DNA from: Diacronema lutheri
Taxonomy: Eukaryota; Haptophyta; Pavlovophyceae; Pavlovales; Pavlovaceae
Assembly: GCA_019448385.1 (NCBI GenBank)
Contig: JAGTXO010000010.1
Coordinates: forward strand, 868,001-932,000
Length of the DNA stretch: 64,000 bases
Direction of reading: 5' to 3'
In this document: positions 20,281 to 29,305 of the stretch, piece by piece
Layout: every line of letters starts with the position of its first letter
How positions within the stretch are numbered: position 1 is the first letter of the stretch
Made by a program: the position numbers and the translations under genes
The notes under the pieces: model-generated
Database searches by the model: none
What the model saw: the letters and a program-made list of their open reading frames with translations, nothing else
Told to the model about the DNA's origin: nothing

Positions 20281-23200
20281 ATGCAGGCGCCCGGCGACGA
20301 CGAGGCGCGCGGCGACGAGGAGGCGCGCGGCGACGAGGAGGCGCGTGCATTGGGGTCGGACGCCAAGCCGGATAGTCAGGCGCCGCACGCCGCGCCAGGC
20401 GCCGCCGACGCTGAGCCGGGCGCGCCGCAACCCGCCGCGCACGCACCGGCCGCCGCCGAGCTGGGCGCTGCGTCACCGGCAGCGGCGCCGGCTGCGGCAG
20501 CCACGGGCGAAGCTGACGAGCCGGCAGCGGCTGGTACGCCCGCGATGATGGGCGACGCGCTGCCCGCCACGGCCGCTCCGGCTGGCGCAGCGAGCGCGCC
20601 CGTCGCGGACGCAGCGGGGCAATCGGGCGAGGCGCGCGACCGCGCGCCGGCCGCTCCCGCCGACGGCACGGACGCGCACACCGACAAGGCGGACGAGGCG
20701 GGAGAGGATGAGGCGGCGCTGACGAATGCACCGGCCTCGACGCCCGCGCGCGACGCTGCTCCCCTCGCGGCCCGCGCAGATGTGCCCGCCGCGCGCGCAG
20801 ATGGCGAGAAAGGCTCGGCAAGTGAGGTGCTCGCGCCGACCGCCGCCGCCGCGCAGGACGCGGCCGACGAGATCGGCGCGCACGTGGAAGCCGTGCCGTT
20901 GGACGGTACGCTGCAGCGGACGACGCAGCCTCGCGACGGAGGCGCTGCCGACGCCGACGCCATCGTCGCGGCTGGTCCCACGGCCAGCGCACGCGCGCAC
21001 GGCGACATCGACGCGGCCGGTGCGCCCGCGGCGGCAGATCCGCGGCCGCACGATGGCGACGGCGGCGACATGGACTCCGCCGCCGACGTCGTGCGCGACA
21101 GCGTCCTTGCGCTCGTTGACGAAGCTTCCCGCCTGGACACGCCCGCAGGCGCAGGCGCGGGCACGCTACAGCGGGGCGAGGGCGAGGAGGGGCAACAAGC
21201 GGGCGTGCAGCCGGGCGAGGGAGGAGGCTTTGGCTTTGATGCCGACGCGAGCGGCGAGAAGAGCACGGACGGCGCGGCGGCGCAGCGCGCCGAGGTGGAT
21301 GCCGAGCACGCCGCGCAGGCGCAGACGGCAATGGCGGTCATGCCGGTGTCCGAGCCGACGGCCGAGCCGGTGTCCGAGCCGACGGCCGAGCCGGCCAGAG
21401 CGGCCGCGCTGCAGCGCCGCGAGGCAGAGCCGAACCCGGCCGACCTAGCAGGCGACGACGACGACGCGCCCGGCGCGCCCGCGCCGCCGAGTGCGCCCGT
21501 GCCAGCGCCGGCGCGCCGCGCCGACGTGCCCGCGCGCGCGCCCGCGCGCGGCTCCGCTTCGCGCCGCGTGATCCCGTTTTCAAACGAGGCGGACGCGGCG
21601 GACGCGATCGATTCGGGCGAGTTGCCGGGCGGGCAGCTCGTCGTCGACCTCGCCCTACCGAGCGGCGCCATCGCATACCGCGTTGCCGCCCACCTCGTCC
21701 GTGTGCGCGCGCGTGCGCCGGACGATGCGCACGGGCCGTGCGCGCTGCCTGTCGGCACCGCCGTCCTCGTGAGCAGGCGCACGCGCGAGGAGCTGTACGA
21801 GGCGGAGGTGATTGCTGCGCGGCCGCGGCAGGCGAGCGGCGCCGATGGCGCTGCGCCTGCGCGGCCGAGTGAGGAGTCCGGGGAGTCCGACGGCGCTGCG
21901 CCTGCGCGGCCGAGTGAGGAGTCCGGGGAGTCCAACGGCGCTGCGCCTGCGCGGCCGAGTGAGGAGTCCGGGGGGTCCGACGGCGCTGCGCCTGCCGCGG
22001 CGGACGACGCCCACGCCCTGCGCGCGCGCGACACGGAGCACGCGCACGATGGCAGTTGGGAGTACGATGTGCTGATGGCGGACGGCGCCGTGGAGAGCGG
22101 CGTAGCCGAGGGTGACCTCTTCTTCGCACGGCGGCCGCTGCTCGCGCCTGGGCAGCCCGTCGCGGCGATGCTCTCGCTCGGCGGCACGGACGGCACGGAC
22201 GGGGATCGCAAAGCGACGTCAGCCAATCATCATCTCGCGTGGCTCGACGCGGTCGTGCGCGAGGTCGGCGTCGCGCTGGACGAAGACTCTGGCGCCCAAC
22301 CGCCCGCTCCGCCGCTTGAAGCGCACGCGCGCACCGCGGTGGGCGATGGCGCGTGGGGAGGCGACGGCGATGACGGCCTGCGCACACGTGAGCGCGCGCC
22401 GCAGGCCGCCGGCGGCGACGCGCCGCTTATCCCGCCGCTGCCGCTCGCAAGCCCCGCGGTTGGGCTCGTTGAGATTCGCTCGACGCCGGCGCAGCCGCTC
22501 GCCGAGCCCGCGCGCTCCGGTACGCACGCAGCGCAGGTGCCCGCAGCAGCCGTCGGGCTGGGCTCGGGTTCGGCAGCGCTGACGGCTGGAGACGTGACGC
22601 GGCGCGACGCGACGCGCGACCCGCGGCCGCCAGGCAAGGTGAGCGCCGAGACGCGCGCCGCCGTGCGCGCCCCCCTCGTAGCGCGCGCGCTGCCGCATGC
22701 GTGTGAGCACTGCTTGCGCCAGCGTGAGTGCCGTGCATAATTTGACCGCGCGTCAAAGGAATCGCGCGCTGCGTTCTCTCTCTCGGCGCGCCGCGCGCGC
22801 AGATCCCGCGCAAGGGCGCGCCGCCCAGCTCAACGTCGGCCGATCTGCCCGACGGTGGCGGCGGGAGTGAGGATGGTGGCCTGGCGGGTGAGCGGCTTGC
22901 GCCGAATGCGACCGAATCGCTCTCGAGCACGCCCGCACCCGAGCTGCCGCAGCTTCGCCTCTCCGGCAGCGCACAGGACGCGCCGGGCGCGGCGCACGCT
23001 CACGCCGCGCCGGGCGCAGTGCGTGCGGCGGGCGGAGGGCAGCGCGGGGACGGACTGCGCGCCGTCGTGCCTTCACCTGTTCCGCTCCTCGTGCCCGTCG
23101 CGCCGGCGCCACCCGCACGGCGCGGCCGCGCGAGCCCCAGCCGCTCGCCCGCGCGCGGCACCGGCGCGCCTCGCTCGCCCGCGCCGCGGTTAGAATCGCC

Positions 23201-24845
23201 TCGGCCGCAGTGGCTCGGCGCAGGCGGCATCGCTGGAGTGGCCGGCGCCGGCGGCGGAGGCGCGCGCTGCGCGCACGCGCCGCCCACGTTTGTGCCAAGG
23301 TCGCCGCGCACGATCGCATCGGCGATGGCGGCATGGGACGAGTCGCTCGAGGTCGCGCGCGCCGCGCTCGCCGCGCTCGCTACTCGATCCGTCGCCGACG
23401 CGCGCCGCGCGCTGGTCGCGCAGCCATTGGAAATCGCGCGCTCGCCGGGGCGCGCGATGTCATACGGCGCGGCGCAAAGCGCGGCGACGGACGCGCGCGC
23501 GCAGACGCAGGTCACGTGGGACACGCTCGAGCGCCTTTCCTTTGAGGTGCGCCGCTTGCCGTTGCCACACTCGCCAGGTTCCGTGCGCTGCGCGCTGGGC
23601 GGCCGCGCCCCCTCTGACCCCGCGCCGTGCTCCCGCCCTGCCTGCCGCCCGGCCTCGCGCCTCGCCGCGCGCGCACGCGCCGGCCGCCACCGCGACCGCG
23701 CCGTGCGCCGAGCAGGAGCTCGTGCGTCTCGATCGCGCAGTCGCGACGCCGCCCGTGCCCTCCCTCGACCCGCTGGCGCACAGCCGCCGGCGCGCGGCGC
23801 CCGCACGGCACACGCGCGCAGGCGACGGGGACCGGCGTGCGGTACCGGAGGGCGCGGAGGCGCGTGCGGCATCGGAGAGCGCGTTGCTGTCCGTTGTTGA
23901 CGCAGGCACACACACAGACGCGAATGCGGCTGCCGGCGCGACCGCCGGCGCGGCCACCGACGCGGCCACCGACGCGACCGCCGGCGCGGTGCCGGCGGCT
24001 ACCGACGACGATGCCTCGGACGCGTACGCACACGAGGCGACGATGGCCGCCGTGAAGGCTGCTGCTGCTGCTGCGGCGGCCACTCGGAGGAAGATCCGAT
24101 CGCATTCCGACCCGCTGCGCAAAGCGCTGCAGCCTGCGGCGGGCGGGGGGGCGCGTGCGGTGCGGGCGGCTCGTGCGAGCGGCGCATCGGCGGGCGGCGC
24201 GCAGGACGCGGGCGGCGCGACGCGCGCGCCGCAGCCGCCACCTCCGCCCAACAAGCCCAAGTTGCAGCCGCACGACAACGCGTCCGGCGGGCGTACCGGA
24301 GGGCTCGCCGCGCTCGAGGCGGGCGCTCCGCGCGAGCCACGTGCACCGCGCGGCGGCGTGTATGCTGCTGGCGGCGGTTACGCGCGCGCAGAGCACGCGC
24401 AGCCTGCGCCCTACTCGCCGCCGCCCGACGCCGCCTACGACGTTCGCTCTGCTGACGAGAGCGGCGCGTGCGCAGGCAGCGGCGTAGAGGCGGATGGTGC
24501 GCTGCCGCCGGCACACGCTTACGAAGAACCGGTGCTCGCGTACGGCGCGGGCAGCGAGCATGCCGGCTCGCGCGATCCGCGTACGCTGCGCGTGGCCGTG
24601 GCGCACGACCCGTATGGTGGCGTCGGGCATGGCGGCGACTACGATGGCGGGCACGGGGCAATCGCGGCAGACGATGGCGTTGGCTCAGTGTATGGTGGCG
24701 TGGGCATGGGTGGCGTGCCGCCCGCGTCGGGCGTGGGCTTGGCGCCTTTCCAGCAGCCGCCGGTCCAATCGGCGCATGCGCAGCAGCAGCAGCAGCAGCA
24801 GTGGCAGTGGCAGCAGCAGCAGCAGTGGCAGCAGCAGCAGCAGCA

Positions 24846-24877
<32 letters not shown>

Positions 24878-24879
24878 AG

Positions 24880-24926
<47 letters not shown>

Positions 24927-25389
24927 GTTACAGCAGTATGCACAGCAATATGGCTACGCGCAGGACGCCGAGCAGCAGCCTTACCCTGCCAGTGCGTACG
25001 ATGGCGCCGCGCCGTACGCAGGCGCATACGAGAACGTCGGTTACCACTACCCCGCGCCCTACCCAGCGCACTCGGCGGCCAGCCTGCCGACCTACAGCCA
25101 GCAGCCTCTCGACGAGGCGGCGTGGGCGGGTAGGCCGCTCGCCGCGTATGGCGCCGAGCTGCAGCCGTCGGTCGGCATTTTTGGGCACGGCGCCGTACCG
25201 CCGCCACCACCGGCGAGCGGCGCGATCGCACAGGCACTCGCGCATGCGGAAGCGGTCGAGGCTGAGCAGGCGCGAGCAATCGCGGCGCGTGACGAGCGGC
25301 TGCTGCAGCAGCTGCAGCACCGTCAGGGGCAGCAGATGCGTGCGGCTGGCTCGCCGAAGCCACAGCTCCCGTTCTTTGGTTTCAACTGA
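20281..25389 (+). CDS. 1591-residue low-complexity protein with Tudor/agenet-like segment and Trp-punctuated polyQ, three exons
   Basis: Exons 20281-22638, 22803-23546 and 23716-25389 join in phase 0 (donors GTGAGC and GTGCGC). The apparent stop at 22738-22740 falls inside the first intron. Residues 1-420 are an Ala/Asp/Glu/Pro-rich, mostly acidic disordered region. Around residues 440-620 comes the only folded-looking part: IAYRVAAHLVRV, PVGTAVLVSRRTREELYEAE, then WEYDVLMADGAVESGV, resembling Tudor/agenet-type beta-barrels that read methylated residues. It is interrupted by a 15-residue tandem repeat (three copies, 21844-21978). The C-terminus is Gly/Tyr/Pro-rich and holds a long Gln tract broken by single Trp residues. 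It ends KPQLPFFGFN. Likely a nuclear or condensate scaffold; function not established. Confidence 0.6.
21844..21982 (+). repeat. 45-bp coding minisatellite, three copies
   Basis: Three near-identical 45-bp units at 21844, 21889 and 21934 encode (D/N)GAAPARPSEESG(E/G)S repeats, and a fourth partial copy follows. Differences are single substitutions (GAT/GAC/AAC and GGG/GAG), suggesting recent expansion. It sits inside the Tudor-like barrel region as a variable loop. Confidence 0.8.
24781..24925 (+). repeat. CAG repeat interrupted by TGG codons (Gln tract with Trp)
   Basis: About 49 codons, nearly all CAG (a few CAA), interrupted by TGG at growing intervals (runs of 7, 1, 5, 6, 10 and 14 Gln). 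All codons are in frame in the large low-complexity protein. Confidence 0.9.
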
Positions 25390-25474
25390 GTGTCGGGACT
25401 CGGGACGGCGTCAGCGAGTGCTGCTGTGCGTCGGCTCCCGCTCGCCGCCCGTCCGAAACAGCGCGAACCAGCGC

Positions 25475-25586
25475 GGAAGTCAACCGAAGTCCACGGTGTC
25501 GGTGCCATGCGGCATGCCGAAGTCAACGGTGTCGGTGCCATGCGGCATGCCCCTGCAAACGACACCGTGGACTTCGGTTGACTTCC
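25475..25586. repeat. Perfect 27-bp inverted repeat enclosing a duplicated GC palindrome
   Basis: The left arm 25475-25501 and right arm 25560-25586 are exact reverse complements (GGAAGTCAACCGAAGTCC... against ...GGACTTCGGTTGACTTCC). The 58-bp interior repeats GGTGCCATGCGGCATGCC and a degenerate copy of the arm. A 12-bp direct repeat ACCAGCGCGGAA lies at 25467-25478 and 25601-25612. It occupies the spacer between two plus-strand genes, and the right arm ends 5 bp before the exostosin ATG. It could be a small non-autonomous insertion or a strong RNA hairpin. Confidence 0.75.
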
Positions 25587-25591
25587 CAGGA

Positions 25592-26923
25592 ATGGCCGGG
25601 ACCAGCGCGGAACGGCTGGAGCTCCTAGGCTCGTGGCGGCATGCGGAGGGGCAGGGCGCGCAGGCGCGCGTCGCCTGCGATGCGGGTGGCACGCCATGCA
25701 CCGTGCTGCGGTCGGCGCGGCGTGCGGTTGCGTGCGCGACTGCCGCCCTCGCCGCTGCATTCGTCGTTGCGGCCGGCACGGGCGCATCGCGCGCATCGGG
25801 CGCGTGGCGCTTGGCGCTGCTGCTGGACCGCGGCCTGGACGGCGTGCCGACGTGGACCTACACTGAGCTGCCCGATTCGCTGCTTGCGCCGCGCTGGGTG
25901 TGGTTCAAGGAGTTTCGGCGAAACGCGGCCAGAGCGCACCCGACTCGCGTGCGCGCGCCAGCCGATGCGCAGCTCGAGCTCGTGTGCTGCCTGCACAGAG
26001 GGAACGTGGGCGCGCTCTCCGCGCTGCCGCCACGGCCGTCAAGCCGCCCGTACCTCGTTTGGATGGAAGACATTCGGTGGCACCGCTGCGCCGAATGCGT
26101 CGACAGGCGAACGCGCGAGACTTGCTTGTCGTTTGAGCGCATCCGCACGGGCCGCGCCGACCTCGCGTTTGCAGCCTTCGACATCGGGCCCGGGCGCTTC
26201 GTCACGTTCGCGCCGCCGCACTTTTGGCGCGCTGGACCGCCTGCCGATCTCACGCGCTGGCGCTTCTTCGCCACGTGCCGGGGCACGTTCCGCGCCGCCG
26301 CACGCCGTGTCGGGTGGAACGGCGATGGAGGCGTGCGCGCAGAGCTGCAGCGCTCGTTCGGCCTGCCGCACGCGGACGCACGTGCGGCCGCGGAGCTCGA
26401 GGCGCTCGGCGTCGTCGTCGAGCTGCGCAACCTCTCTGGCCCCGCCGCACCCGCTGTGTCTGCAGCCGACGCAGCACGCTACGTGGCCCTCATGGACACG
26501 GCATATGCACTGCTGCCGCGCGGCGACGGGCTCTGGTCATACCGCTTCTCCGACGCGGTGGGTGCATGCGCGATCCCCGTTGTGCTCGCGGACAAGCTGC
26601 ACCTGCCCTACTCACCCATCATCGACTGGGCCGCCAGTTCGATCACGCTGCCCGAAGCGCTCGCGCGCGACCGAGCGGCGCTGCTGCGCGCTCTGCCCAC
26701 GGACCGCGCGACGATCATCGCGATGCGCGAGCGCGTGTGCGAGATCAACGCGCGCTACTTTGCGACCGAGCGTCGACGCTTTGACGCGTTGCTCCTCGCA
26801 GGGGCCGCCATCGCCTCGCGCGCAGTGCCCGCGACCGCGCAATCGCGCTCCGAGCCGCCGCTTTTGGCCTTTGCGAGCGCCGGAGCGGCAGTGCGCTCGC
26901 CAGCACTGTCTCACCGCGGGTGA
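25592..26923 (+). CDS. Exostosin-type (GT47-like) glycosyltransferase, type II membrane protein
   Basis: 443 residues from ATG 25592. A single signal-anchor helix (AVACATAALAAAFVVAAG, about residues 47-64) is followed by a lumenal domain. The C-terminal half carries exostosin family features: FATCRGTF, then LLPRGDGLWSYRFSDAVGAC and AIPVVLADKLHLPYSPIIDW, corresponding to the nucleotide-sugar-binding part of GT47/EXT proteins. The expected location is the Golgi, building wall or scale polysaccharides or glycoproteins; the sugar cannot be told from sequence. A paired Cys motif WHRCAECVD is visible near residue 168. Directly after the stop codon a perfect GTGAGT sequence occurs (26919-26924), but no sensible continuation exon was found. 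Confidence 0.75.
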   Translation: MAGTSAERLELLGSWRHAEGQGAQARVACDAGGTPCTVLRSARRAVACATAALAAAFVVAAGTGASRASGAWRLALLLDRGLDGVPTWTYTELPDSLLAPRWVWFKEFRRNAARAHPTRVRAPADAQLELVCCLHRGNVGALSALPPRPSSRPYLVWMEDIRWHRCAECVDRRTRETCLSFERIRTGRADLAFAAFDIGPGRFVTFAPPHFWRAGPPADLTRWRFFATCRGTFRAAARRVGWNGDGGVRAELQRSFGLPHADARAAAELEALGVVVELRNLSGPAAPAVSAADAARYVALMDTAYALLPRGDGLWSYRFSDAVGACAIPVVLADKLHLPYSPIIDWAASSITLPEALARDRAALLRALPTDRATIIAMRERVCEINARYFATERRRFDALLLAGAAIASRAVPATAQSRSEPPLLAFASAGAAVRSPALSHRG

Positions 26924-26968
26924 GTGATGCCGGGGCCCGGGGGACCAGTTTGAATGAGAGAGAATGTC

Positions 26969-27013
26969 AAAAGTCAAAACTCGACGAGTGAAGACTAGTC
27001 TCTTTTGACTTTT
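26969..27013. repeat. Short inverted repeat in the exostosin-SDR spacer
   Basis: AAAAGTCAAAA (26969-26979) and TTTTGACTTTT (27003-27013) are exact reverse complements, with a GACTAGTC palindrome between them. The 158-bp spacer is markedly AT-rich compared with everything around it. It could be the SDR promoter core or the exostosin 3' end. Confidence 0.5.
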
Positions 27014-27081
27014 TTCCCTCAGTCTCAACTCTCAAACAACAACAAAGGGCCTGTGCCTCGGTCGTGACCCGAAAAAGTGCG

Positions 27082-27906
27082 ATGGACATGGAGAAAAGTG
27101 CCTCGGCGTCGAGGGGCGGCATGTTCGCCGCAAACCTGCCCGACTCGAAGCTCGCGGGCATCGAGGGGCTGCACGGCAAGGTGGCGCTCGTGACGGGTGG
27201 CACTGGCGCAATCGGCTCGGCCGTATGCCGCTACCTTGCCGATGACGGCCTGCGCGTCGCGGTCGTCGACCTGAACGCGGCGCTCTGCGAGGAGCTCGCG
27301 CGCACGCTCTCGGGCGGGCCGCACATCGGCGTTGCGATGAACGTGGCCGAGGCGGACGCGGTGCGTACGGGGCATGCGGAGATTGTTGCGAAGCTCGGCG
27401 AGGTCGACGTGCTCGTCAACGTCGCCGGCATTCTCTCCAACAACAAGCTGCTGGCGACCACGCAGGAGGAATGGCGCCAGATCCACGCCGTCAACCTCGA
27501 CGGGCCGTTCACGCTCTCGCAGTCAGTCGTTCCGGGGATGCGTCGGAAGCAGTGGGGCCGCATTGTCAACATCATCTCGTACGCCTGGAAGAGCGGCGGG
27601 ATGACATCGGGTACCGCGTACTCGTCATCCAAGGCCGGACTCGTCGGGCTGACGTTCACGGTCGCGCGCGAGACCGCTGCGGACGGGATCACATGCAACG
27701 GGATCGCGCCGGCGTACGTGATGAGCAAGATGGTTACGGAGCAGCTCAGCGAGGAGCAGCGCCAAGACCGCCTGCGCGCGATCCCCGTCCGCCGCTTCTG
27801 CCAGCCGGAGGAGATCGCGCACGCCGTTCGATTCCTCGTCAGCCCCCTCGCGTCTTTTGTGACCGGCGAGATCGTCGACCTGAACGGTGGCTTCCAATTT
27901 GACTGA
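27082..27906 (+). CDS. Short-chain dehydrogenase/reductase (FabG-like)
   Basis: 274 residues, single exon. Classical SDR features: the nucleotide-binding TGGTGAIG near residue 39, NVAGIL near 115, the Ser-bearing strand IVNIISYAWKSGG, the catalytic YSSSK near residue 183, and the PEEIA...FLVSPLASFVTGE end ending in LNGG. It is closest in style to 3-oxoacyl-ACP reductases and related beta-hydroxy reductases, using NAD(P)H. An aspartate at the end of beta-2 (VVDLN) favours NAD over NADP. There is no obvious targeting peptide beyond a 30-residue polar N-terminus. Substrate unknown. Confidence 0.85.
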   Translation: MDMEKSASASRGGMFAANLPDSKLAGIEGLHGKVALVTGGTGAIGSAVCRYLADDGLRVAVVDLNAALCEELARTLSGGPHIGVAMNVAEADAVRTGHAEIVAKLGEVDVLVNVAGILSNNKLLATTQEEWRQIHAVNLDGPFTLSQSVVPGMRRKQWGRIVNIISYAWKSGGMTSGTAYSSSKAGLVGLTFTVARETAADGITCNGIAPAYVMSKMVTEQLSEEQRQDRLRAIPVRRFCQPEEIAHAVRFLVSPLASFVTGEIVDLNGGFQFD

Positions 27907-28096
27907 CCCACCGGCATCGTAATGGATGAGCAACTCACGGCGCGATGGCCCAGGTTGCTGGCGCGTCAGACGCGGACGGCACGCCGGCCGCCGGCCGCCG
28001 GGCCGCGCCGCGCGCGGCTTGGCCCCACGTGCGCCGCTCGCGCCGGCGGCCATGCGTCTGCGCCCGCCGGGCGTGCACTCGCACGGGCGTGTGCTG
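27907..28096. other. Convergent 3' spacer between SDR and Rxt3
   Basis: 190 bp between two converging stop codons, GC-rich; nothing beyond 3' UTR expected. Confidence 0.4.
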
Positions 28097-29101
28097 TCAG
28101 TTGAGCTTGGCGTCAGTCGCCGGCACCCACTGGAGCCGGCTGAGCGAATACTCAGCGGCGTCGCGGATGCGGACGGACGCGCGCCCCCACGCGATCTCCT
28201 CCCAATCCAGGCGCTCGTGCAGCACGCGCATGTGGCGGGGCGGGAGCGGCACGCCCGCCTTCTTCGTCGCCTCGGCGTCGAGCGTCTGCGGATCGAGCAC
28301 CTCGGCGAAGGTGTAGCAGTCGTACGCCGGGGGGGGCGTGCCGCCGCCGCCCGCCGACTGCGCGCCCGGCGCGGGTGCGCTCGCATCGACCGAGAGCTGG
28401 AACCGGCGTGAGTCTGACTCGAGGAAGAGGACCTCGGTGCGCAGGCGGGTGGACGTCCACTCGGACGGCTCAAATCCGCGGTCGGCGATCAGTGGCAGCG
28501 AGTACTTGAACATCGGCTCATTGGACAGGTTGAAGCACACGTGCAGCGACGACGGCGGGTAGCCGGGCGGGAGCAGGGAGACGGACGGCAAGCATCGGCG
28601 CGAGCCGGCGGCGGCAGAAAGGCGCGGTTCAAGCTCGGCCGGATCGCCGGCATACTGCACGACGTGCTCGACCTTGTATGACACGCCCAGGTGGTCCGCG
28701 CCAAAGGCGCGCGAGCACAGGCCGTGCCGCGTCGTCGACGGGTAAAGCGCCTGACGCGCGCATACGACGAGCGTCACAAGAAGCGGCTTGCATGGTGGCT
28801 CGTCGTGGAGGCCGACGAAACCAAGGTGCACGAGCACAGCGAGCAGGTCCGAGTCGTCCGTGTATACGTCCGTACCCCAGAGCTGCCGCAGCCGGACCGT
28901 GCGCTGGGCATGCGCGGTGGCGAGGTACTGCGGCGGCACGACGGCTTGCACGCGGCAGTTGACGCGCGACTCGTTGACGCGCGAGAGCGTGCACGGCGAA
29001 TAGATGTAGACGTCGTCGTCAACGATGAACGCACCCGCCTCCTTCGCCAGCGCCGTTTCCGCCTCCTTCCGCTCCTCTTCGCGCGGCCGCTTCAACGCCA
29101 T
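28097..29101 (-). CDS. Rxt3-domain protein, histone deacetylase complex subunit
   Basis: 334 residues from ATG 29101, single exon. The diagnostic Rxt3 core is clear: YIYSPCTLSRVNESRVNCRV, VVPPQYLATA, then RQLWGTDVYTDDSDLLAVLV (residues about 80-100). In yeast, Rxt3 is a subunit of the large Rpd3L deacetylase complex that silences promoters. The C-terminal two thirds is unassigned but rich in conserved-looking aromatic and charged positions (YDCYTFAEVLDPQTLDAEAT). The N-terminus is basic/acidic (ALKRPREEERKEAETALAKE). It likely acts in the nucleus; complex membership is inferred from the family. Confidence 0.85.
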   Translation of the reverse strand: MALKRPREEERKEAETALAKEAGAFIVDDDVYIYSPCTLSRVNESRVNCRVQAVVPPQYLATAHAQRTVRLRQLWGTDVYTDDSDLLAVLVHLGFVGLHDEPPCKPLLVTLVVCARQALYPSTTRHGLCSRAFGADHLGVSYKVEHVVQYAGDPAELEPRLSAAAGSRRCLPSVSLLPPGYPPSSLHVCFNLSNEPMFKYSLPLIADRGFEPSEWTSTRLRTEVLFLESDSRRFQLSVDASAPAPGAQSAGGGGTPPPAYDCYTFAEVLDPQTLDAEATKKAGVPLPPRHMRVLHERLDWEEIAWGRASVRIRDAAEYSLSRLQWVPATDAKLN

Positions 29102-29305
29102 CACGAGCTGTGCCTCGGCCCTCAACGCCCCGGAGTTTCACCGGAATTGCCCACCGCAGCAGCTCCGACGCCGAGTCACGGGCTCACGAGTCACGGCGGT
29201 CCGTGTGACCGTGTCACTGTCTCGGTCTGGCACGAGGCGGCGCCGACTGCGTGCATGCGGGTCGCCAGCTTGCCGCTAAGCCCAACGGCCGGCCAGCCGG
29301 GCGCC

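Noticed and set aside
22638-22740. Stop at 22738-22740 as the end of the low-complexity protein
   Set aside because: A GTGAGC donor at 22639 and an acceptor before 22803 restore the frame into a matching low-complexity exon.
26919-27034. Possible intron from GTGAGT after the exostosin stop to the CAG at 27032-27034
   Set aside because: The pyrimidine-rich acceptor looks good, but the resulting frame runs into the SDR gene out of frame and soon stops.
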